From: Verrucomicrobiales bacterium
Lineage (GTDB): Bacteria > Verrucomicrobiota > Verrucomicrobiia > Verrucomicrobiales > DEV007
NCBI GenBank assembly: GCA_029213265.1
Contig: JARGNG010000001.1
Span: 170,206 to 234,205, forward strand
Length of the DNA: 64,000 nt
Direction: 5' to 3'
Shown: positions 58,582 to 64,000 of the stretch, piece after piece
How the letters are laid out: every line of letters begins with the position of its first letter
Position numbering within the stretch: the first letter of the stretch is position 1
Made by a program: the position numbers and the translations under genes
Notes under the pieces: model-generated
What the model was told of the DNA's origin: nothing
The model's input: the letters and a program-made list of their open reading frames with translations, nothing else
Databases searched by the model: none

Positions 58582-60201
58582 ATGGTTGATAGATTCCGCA
58601 ATATTCGAGGAGATCGGGCCCGGTCTTCGTTTTTTCCTTCCCGGTGGGCTTTTCGCTTGTTGGTGCCGGGGGTTCTTTTGGGGGCAGGCAGCGTTTTTGG
58701 GCAGGCCCCTTCGGCCGCCTCTTATCCGGTGGATCCTGCGGCCAGTGCGGGAATGACTTCCGGTAGTACCGCTACTAGCACTGCGCGTCAGATGCAGATG
58801 ATGCAGGTCCGGACGGCTGCTCAATCGGCCCAGGGGGATGCGGTGGCGGCATCGATGTCCCGGACTGCGGATCGCACGATCGATCAGCAGAATCAGGATC
58901 GCGTTTTGCAAATGGCCCGCGAAGAGAAAGCGATCAAGCGGCAGATGGCGGAGCGAATGAAATGGGAGCGGGCCAATGCGGCACAGGTCAACAAAGTGTC
59001 AGCGAATGACATGTCGACCTGGAAAACCAACGGCGGAAACGTCCGGGTGGAGCGCAACGTGCCGGATCCTTTTATCACCGCACTGATTCAGGAAGAGCGG
59101 CAACTGGCAGCCGAAGAAGCTGCGGCCGGAGTCAAGGAGCCGGGCATCGGACCATTTGGCAAACTCAATCCTTTTAAGAGAAATCGCCCTGCTGAAACGC
59201 GGGTTCCGGGTCTCGTCGAAGCGATCATGGAGTCCGAGCCGACTCCTTCGACTTCACCGGCTCCCCAGGGATACGATCCCAATGTGGATGTTCCCTCGGG
59301 AGGTGGAGGCGGATTTTTCAGTAAGTTAAAGCCGCCCCGCATTGGAGGACGACGCGAAGAGGAGCCGATTGATGCCTCCTCGGCCGAGCCTCAATTTGTT
59401 CAAACTTCCTCGAGCCGACCGGCAGCCCCCACACCTGCTGTCGCATCGATCAAGCCGGGAACGATCCCGCGCATCTCGGGTGCGGCTCTCGTGGACGGAA
59501 GCTCTCCGGTGAACTCCGGTGCGCAGGCCGCGGCTCCGGCACCCCAGCCCCAACCTTCCTCCGTTTCGTTTGCGGACGAGATGCCGGATAGCTCGAATGA
59601 GCGCGGTGGTTTGTTTTCCAAGATGAAGTCCAGTGGGAGCAACTCCGGCGGCGGCGGACTTTTCAGTTTCGGTAAGAAAAAATCGTCGCAGCCTGAAGCA
59701 GGAACAATCGATGCGAGTCTGTTCCCGGCGGGATCTGTCGCGCAAGCCCCGACGGGCGGGAGCCTTGGCGGTGGGTACACTTCCCAGGATGTAGCGCAGG
59801 ACGCCGCGGTGGCACCCTCTTCGACAGGGTCGGTTCAGCTTCCGGGGATGGAGGCAGAGAAGCGCTCAAGCGGGTTCTCCTTTCCCAAGCCGAAGATCAA
59901 TGTTCCGAAGCCCTCCAGTTCAGGTGGTGGTGGCAACGTCCCGACGATGACGACGGTGAACAGCGCCGGAAACAGCTACTATGTGGTCACATCCACGGCG
60001 CAGATCATGGTTTATGGAGAAAATCAGATGCAGTCTGAAATTCGTGCGCTCCCGGCAGGCATGGTGGTGCAAATGACCAAGCCGGGAGAAACATGGGCTT
60101 CGGTCCGTCTTTCGAATGGCACCGAGGGAATTGTGCAGAACAAGTTCCTTCGCGCCGCTTCCTCCTCCGAAGTGGGAGCGCAGTTCGCCCCTTCGAACTG
60201 A
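58582..60201 (+). CDS. Secreted low-complexity protein with C-terminal SH3-like domain
   Basis: Start at ATG 58582 (MVDRFRNIRGDRARSSFFPSRW), which gives a long signal peptide ending VPGVLLGAGSVFGQ; 539 residues. A coiled-coil-like, Arg/Lys/Glu-rich stretch (DRVLQMAREEKAIKRQMAERMKWERAN) is followed by a Pro/Ser/Gly-rich disordered middle with repeated modules such as GGGGFFSKLKPPR, GGLFSKMKSSG and GGGLFSFGKKKS, each GGG-F-plus-basic. The C-terminal 60 residues (YYVVTSTAQIMVYGENQMQ to IVQNKFLRA) fold like a bacterial SH3 domain. Likely envelope-associated; no enzyme motif. The next gene begins 26 bases later and may be cotranscribed. Confidence 0.8.
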   Translation: MVDRFRNIRGDRARSSFFPSRWAFRLLVPGVLLGAGSVFGQAPSAASYPVDPAASAGMTSGSTATSTARQMQMMQVRTAAQSAQGDAVAASMSRTADRTIDQQNQDRVLQMAREEKAIKRQMAERMKWERANAAQVNKVSANDMSTWKTNGGNVRVERNVPDPFITALIQEERQLAAEEAAAGVKEPGIGPFGKLNPFKRNRPAETRVPGLVEAIMESEPTPSTSPAPQGYDPNVDVPSGGGGGFFSKLKPPRIGGRREEEPIDASSAEPQFVQTSSSRPAAPTPAVASIKPGTIPRISGAALVDGSSPVNSGAQAAAPAPQPQPSSVSFADEMPDSSNERGGLFSKMKSSGSNSGGGGLFSFGKKKSSQPEAGTIDASLFPAGSVAQAPTGGSLGGGYTSQDVAQDAAVAPSSTGSVQLPGMEAEKRSSGFSFPKPKINVPKPSSSGGGGNVPTMTTVNSAGNSYYVVTSTAQIMVYGENQMQSEIRALPAGMVVQMTKPGETWASVRLSNGTEGIVQNKFLRAASSSEVGAQFAPSN

Positions 60202-60227
60202 CAGGGGTTCGTCACTGATTTCCTTTC

Positions 60228-60965
60228 ATGAAATCCTTTCTCTTCAAAGGAACGAGATTTGCTGCTTTCAGCGTGCTCTCTCTGCTTTTTCTGACCTGCC
60301 ACCTTTTTGGAGGGGAGACGATCACAGTGGATGGGACGACCTACACCAACGCGGAGATGGTGGAGATCTCGCCGGACGGTCCTGCCTACAAAACGGAGGC
60401 GGGCGACATGGTCATTCTTCCGTGGACTGAGCTCAGCGAAGCCCAGCTTTCCACCATCAAGGTGAAGTATCCCGACGCGATCAGCAACGCGATGTATGAC
60501 GCCTATTATATCAAGGGCTTTGTGTTTCACGTGAGCGACGATGGACATATCATCCGGATCAGTGTCGAAGACGGCGAGGAAAGGATGGAATACAAGAACG
60601 GAGCGATTGCACCCTCGTCTGGTCTCGTTCTGATCAAGGACATTCCGACCTCCGTTCCGCAGGGGGAGGGGGCGGAAATTGAAATTTTCGCTCACAAGCG
60701 AAAGACCTACACCTTCAACATTGGGATCGCAGTGCAGGAAATTCCCTATCTCACCGTGGCCCGCCCGATGTGGGGCATGGAACAGGAGTGGATCAATACA
60801 GACGGGAAAAAGATGTATGCCCGGCTCGTTGCGGTGAAAGACGGGAAAGGCCTCTTTGAGAAGGCTGGAAATCGATTTGTCTACGAGCTCGATAAGCTCG
60901 ACGCCGATGCGCAAACGCGAGCCAAAGAGATCGCGGAGAAGCTGAAAGGCTTCCCGATGCAGTAG
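60228..60965 (+). CDS. Secreted protein with SHD1-like C-terminal domain
   Basis: 245 residues with signal peptide (FKGTRFAAFSVLSLLFLTCHLFGG). The N-terminal segment (TITVDGTTYTNAEMVEISPDGPAYKTEAGDMVILPWTELSE) and the C-terminal one (EWINTDGKKMYARLVAVKDGKGLFEKAGNRFVYELDKLDADAQ) both look like SHD1-type beta modules, a domain common in PVC secreted proteins. The middle (about 95-190) is a separate beta-rich region. Follows the SH3-like gene by 26 bases, probably cotranscribed. Function unknown. Confidence 0.75.
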   Translation: MKSFLFKGTRFAAFSVLSLLFLTCHLFGGETITVDGTTYTNAEMVEISPDGPAYKTEAGDMVILPWTELSEAQLSTIKVKYPDAISNAMYDAYYIKGFVFHVSDDGHIIRISVEDGEERMEYKNGAIAPSSGLVLIKDIPTSVPQGEGAEIEIFAHKRKTYTFNIGIAVQEIPYLTVARPMWGMEQEWINTDGKKMYARLVAVKDGKGLFEKAGNRFVYELDKLDADAQTRAKEIAEKLKGFPMQ

Positions 60966-60978
60966 GGCGCGTGGGATC

Positions 60979-61059
60979 TTGGCTTCTTGGCTTCTTGGCT
61001 TCTTGGCTTCTGGCTTCTGGCTTCTGGCTTCTGGCTTCTGGCTTCTGGCTTCTGGCTTC
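60979..61059. repeat. Tandem microsatellite, 4 x 8 bp then 7 x 7 bp
   Basis: TTGGCTTC four times (60979-61010), followed by TGGCTTC seven times (61011-61059). It lies between the SHD1-like gene and the PQQ-like gene and is the kind of array that changes length by slippage. It is not a CRISPR: there are no spacers. Confidence 0.95.
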
Positions 61060-61124
61060 ACCCATGAATCCGTAGACCGGTTTTTCTTGAGGAAGGGAAT
61101 CGCCAACGGGTAGATTCCCCTTCG

Positions 61125-62399
61125 ATGAAAAGACTACCTGTGATTTGGTTTTTGCTGGCTCTCGGTCTGATTCCGAATGGTGCGTTCTCCAATTCCTGGC
61201 CTGCCTGGCGCGGGGATACCCTTGGTTCGGGAAAGGCGCCAGAGGCGGAGCTCCCCGTCACTTGGGACGCCTCCACCAATGTGGTCTGGCGAACCGGGCT
61301 TCCCGGGCCGGGGAATTCCACACCGGTCGTGTTCGGAGATCTCGTTTTCGTGACGCAGCCGGAATCGGCGAACCAAAGCCGCAATTTGTATTGCTTCAGC
61401 CGGAAGGACGGATCGCTGCTTTGGAAGAAAGGAGTTGTTTACGAAAAAGAAGAGAGAACGCACCGGACGAATCATTACTGTTCGGCTTCTCCTGCCGTGG
61501 AGAAGGGGCGCGTTGTCGTTTCCTTCGGGTCTGCGGGTCTGTATTGCTACGATCACGAGGGCAATGAGCTTTGGAAGAGGGATCTCGGCGCGATCGACCA
61601 CGTTTGGGGGAACTCGTCTTCACCGGTGCTGCTCGACGATGTTTTGATTCACTATCATGGGCCGGCAAAAGATGCGGTTTTGTACGGCCTGAACAAAGAA
61701 ACAGGAGAAACGATCTGGAAGTGGAATGAGCCCGAGTGGAAGCCCAAAGGGCGAACCGATGGCTTTCGTGACCGGGACGAAGGGGGCGTAATCGGATCCT
61801 TTGCCACTCCCATTCTGGTCGAGACGGAAGAGCGGAGGGAATTGATCATGAGTTTCCCGGTTGAGCTGAAAGCATTTGATCCGGCGACCGGCGATGTTCT
61901 CTGGACTGCGGAAGGGCTGAACCCGCTCATCTATACTTCACCTGTCTACGATGACGGAGTGGTGGTTTCGATGGGGGGCTACTACGGAAACTCGATTGGT
62001 GTCAAAGTGGGGGGTAGCGGCGATGTGACGGAATCGCACCGGCTCTGGCAGGAGGTTCGGCACAATGGCGGAATCGGAAGCGGTGTTGCGAAGGACGGAA
62101 AGCTCTACTACCAGGATGCCGGGGGTGTCGTCTATTGCGACGATATGAAAACCGGCAAGACTCTCTGGAAAGACCGCCTGCCCGGAGCCGGAAAATCATG
62201 GGGCTCATTTGTTCTCGTGGGAGACCGGATTTATACCTTGAGCCAGGCCGGTGATTCAGTTGTGTTTGCCGCATCACCGGATAGCTTTGAGGTGATTTCC
62301 CGGGCGGATGTGGGTGAGGAGACGAATTCTTCTCTCGCGATAGCGGGCCGTGATATTTTTCTACGAACTCATGAAGCTCTCTGGTGCATTCGAAAATAG
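61125..62399 (+). CDS. Secreted PQQ-like beta-propeller protein, second paralogue
   Basis: 424 residues, signal peptide MKRLPVIWFLLALGLIPNGAFS. The mature part begins NSWPAWRGDTLGSGKAPE, with propeller blades LYCFSRKDGSLLWKKG, LYCYDHEGNELWKRD, LYGLNKETGETIWKWN, LKAFDPATGDVLWTAEG and YCDDMKTGKTLWKDR. It belongs to the same group as 45121-46368. Five bases before the next ATG ends this gene, and the next coding region starts 4 bases after its stop, so the two are an operon. Role: likely binding or scaffolding in the periplasm. Confidence 0.88.
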   Translation: MKRLPVIWFLLALGLIPNGAFSNSWPAWRGDTLGSGKAPEAELPVTWDASTNVVWRTGLPGPGNSTPVVFGDLVFVTQPESANQSRNLYCFSRKDGSLLWKKGVVYEKEERTHRTNHYCSASPAVEKGRVVVSFGSAGLYCYDHEGNELWKRDLGAIDHVWGNSSSPVLLDDVLIHYHGPAKDAVLYGLNKETGETIWKWNEPEWKPKGRTDGFRDRDEGGVIGSFATPILVETEERRELIMSFPVELKAFDPATGDVLWTAEGLNPLIYTSPVYDDGVVVSMGGYYGNSIGVKVGGSGDVTESHRLWQEVRHNGGIGSGVAKDGKLYYQDAGGVVYCDDMKTGKTLWKDRLPGAGKSWGSFVLVGDRIYTLSQAGDSVVFAASPDSFEVISRADVGEETNSSLAIAGRDIFLRTHEALWCIRK

Positions 62400-62403
62400 C
62401 AGG

Positions 62404-63822
62404 ATGCGAGTCCGGGCCGCAGTGCCGGGAATTCTCGCCGTTTGTCTGACTTTCAGTTCGAGCCACGCGGCTCCGTCCCGGGCGGAGGTCGAAGCCGCGC
62501 TCAAGAAAGCAGCGACGTATTTTGCCGAAACGGTCGCGGTTCAGGGGGGCTACGTATATTTCTACTCGCCCGATCTTTCCCGGAGACTGGGGGAAGGGGT
62601 CGCCCGGCCCAGCGAGATCTGGGTGCAACCTCCCGGGACACCGACGGTAGGACTCGCCTTTCTGAAAGCCTATGAAGCGACGGGCGATCCATTGTATCTC
62701 GATGCCGCGATGGCTGCCGGAAAAGCGCTCGTCTACGGGCAGCTGGAATCGGGTGGCTGGCGCAATTCGATCGACTTTGATCCTTCCGGCCCCCGTATCG
62801 ATCAGTATCGGAATGGAAAAGGAAAGGGGAAAAACTACTCCACTCTCGACGACCAGATCACTCAGTCGGCCCTGCGTTTTCTCATCCGCCTCGATGCGGC
62901 AACCCGTTTTGAAAACAAAGAGATTCACGAAGCTGCTGAGTACGGACTCAAACATCTGCTGGATGCTCAGTTCTCCAATGGAGCCTTTCCGCAGGTGTGG
63001 CAGCAGAAAGTAAAACCGGTCAGCGAAAAGAAGGCGAACTATCCGGAGCACGATTGGCGGACCGAAGGTCGGATCAAGGAATACTGGGATCAGTATACCT
63101 TGAATGACAGGGTTGCGAGTTCAGTTACTGAAGTGCTCCTTGCTGCATTGGAGGTCTACAAGGACGAGCGGTATCTCGATGCTCTTCAGCAGCTGGGAAG
63201 CTTTCTCATTCAGGCTCAGATGCCGGATCCCCAACCCGCCTGGGCGCAGCAGTACAACGAAGAGATGCAGCCGATCTGGGCAAGGAAGTTTGAACCTCCT
63301 GCGATTAGTGGCCGCGAGTCGGAAGATGTCATGATCGCCCTGCTGAAGATCTATGAAGTGGCGAAGGACGAACAGTTTCTCAAGCCGATCGTTCCCGCCG
63401 TAAAATACCTCGAGGATTCTCTGCTCCCGGATGGTCGTCAATCGCGCTACTACGAGCTGGAGACCAACAAGCCCCTCTACATGGAGCGGAAAGGGGACGT
63501 CTATACCCTGACCAACGATGACTCCAATCTCCCCGATCATTACGGATGGAAAAATGAGCCGCGCCTTGATTTGATTAAGAACGCCTATCGGGCTGCGTTG
63601 GGCGGGCAGTCCGTCAGTACTGTTCTGGAATCGCAGGACGCCGGCCCGGATCAGGTGGAAGAGATCGTGAAGTCTCTCGACGACGAAGGACGCTGGATCT
63701 CCGTGTATGCCGGGGAAAACCTGATCGGCCAGGCGAAGTTCCGGGAAGGGGACTCCTACATCAGCAGCGAAGTCTTTGCTGATAATGTCGGGGTGATGAG
63801 TGCGTTTCTCGCCCGGAAATAA
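62404..63822 (+). CDS. Pectate-lyase-like protein (PL10-type fold)
   Basis: ATG at 62404 gives 472 residues with signal peptide ([22 protein letters not shown]). The (alpha/alpha) helical pattern and segments [68 protein letters not shown] and [17 protein letters not shown] match planctomycete/PVC pectic-acid-lyase proteins of the PL10 type. It is expected to cleave polygalacturonate by beta-elimination in the periplasm or outside. It is cotranscribed with the PQQ-like gene. The C-terminal segment ([15 protein letters not shown]) is intact, so the gene is complete. Confidence 0.82.
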   Translation: MRVRAAVPGILAVCLTFSSSHAAPSRAEVEAALKKAATYFAETVAVQGGYVYFYSPDLSRRLGEGVARPSEIWVQPPGTPTVGLAFLKAYEATGDPLYLDAAMAAGKALVYGQLESGGWRNSIDFDPSGPRIDQYRNGKGKGKNYSTLDDQITQSALRFLIRLDAATRFENKEIHEAAEYGLKHLLDAQFSNGAFPQVWQQKVKPVSEKKANYPEHDWRTEGRIKEYWDQYTLNDRVASSVTEVLLAALEVYKDERYLDALQQLGSFLIQAQMPDPQPAWAQQYNEEMQPIWARKFEPPAISGRESEDVMIALLKIYEVAKDEQFLKPIVPAVKYLEDSLLPDGRQSRYYELETNKPLYMERKGDVYTLTNDDSNLPDHYGWKNEPRLDLIKNAYRAALGGQSVSTVLESQDAGPDQVEEIVKSLDDEGRWISVYAGENLIGQAKFREGDSYISSEVFADNVGVMSAFLARK

Positions 63823-63897
63823 GTAGCCGCCTTCGCGAGAAGGTGGGCGGGAAGTCGGGCGATTGCCCTGCCCCACGCTCTTGCGAGCGCGGCTACA
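63823..63897. repeat. Paired inverted repeat element (REP/BIME-like)
   Basis: GTAGCCGC (63823-63830) and GCGGCTAC (63890-63897) are the ends of two inverted copies of a 25-base unit that agree at about 19 positions. The spacer has its own small stem (GGGCGATTGCCC). A further related copy (GTAGCCACCTTCGCGGGAAGGTG) begins near 63922. Confidence 0.65.
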
Positions 63898-63933
63898 CGG
63901 CTGCGCTTCAGACAGGGCCTGGTAGCCACCTTC

Positions 63934-64000
63934 GCGGGAAGGTGAGCGGGAAGGTGAGCGGGAAGGTGAGCGGGAAGGTGAGCGGGAAGGTGAGCGGGAA
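63934..64000. repeat. 12-bp tandem repeat running off the window
   Basis: GCGGGAAGGTGA is repeated five full times from 63934 and continues into a sixth, cut by the window end. It appears to have grown from the end of the REP-like copy at 63922. Confidence 0.95.

Noticed and set aside
60979..61059. Possible CRISPR array
   Set aside because: Head-to-tail 7/8-bp units with no spacers and no cas genes.
63934..64000. Possible CRISPR array at the window end
   Set aside because: 12-bp direct repeats without spacers; a tandem array.

Overview
The window looks like chromosomal DNA of a PVC-superphylum bacterium, most likely Verrucomicrobiota; Planctomycetota cannot be excluded. The evidence is the set of protein families: PVC-type membrane-bound dehydrogenase/heme-binding proteins, a DUF1549/DUF1553 plus DUF1501 pair, many secreted sulfatases, ThuA-type, NHL and PQQ-like propeller proteins, and an SHD1-like secreted protein. 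Nearly every product carries a signal peptide, so most of the window serves the periplasm or cell surface. No phage, insertion sequence, CRISPR array or rRNA was found.

Layout. 1-13843: five minus-strand genes joined by 1-4 base stop/start overlaps (ThuA-cytochrome, dehydrogenase, two sulfatases, FG-GAP-dehydrogenase-cytochrome), with a PhoD phosphatase downstream. This reads as a module for degrading sulfated glycans coupled to periplasmic oxidation. 13915-15054: a Gfo/Idh/MocA oxidoreductase. 15242-33123: a biosynthetic locus. A 2948-residue single-module type I polyketide synthase (KS-AT-DH-pseudoMT-pseudoKR-ER-KR-ACP-thioester reductase) lies with an MMPL/RND exporter, two membrane fatty acid desaturases, a Rieske oxygenase, a sterol-desaturase-family hydroxylase, a small secreted basic protein and a PAPS sulfotransferase. 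33133-44850: a small anchored protein, an orphan c-type cytochrome, the DUF1549/DUF1553-DUF1501 pair, an NHL propeller, two small unknown proteins, an M23-PKD protein and a large esterase. 45121-48058: a PQQ-like propeller and a second M23-PKD paralogue. 48140-56301: a second sulfatase operon (two sulfatases and a ceramidase-dehydrogenase-cytochrome fusion). 56677-56764: tRNA-Ser(UGA). 56843-64000: an SDR, a TPR/secretin-like protein, an SH3-like protein, an SHD1-like protein, a second PQQ-like propeller, a pectate-lyase-like protein, and short repeats at the window end.

The most interesting part is the polyketide locus. Its gene content suggests a long, largely reduced chain released reductively as aldehyde or alcohol, then desaturated, oxygenated, possibly sulfated, and exported by the MMPL protein. 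The logic resembles mycobacterial PKS-MmpL lipid systems but in a PVC bacterium. The product is inference; the domains and active-site motifs are visible in the sequence.

Start codons were moved inward from the longest open frame wherever a signal peptide, an ATGA-type overlap or a ribosome-binding site favoured a later start.
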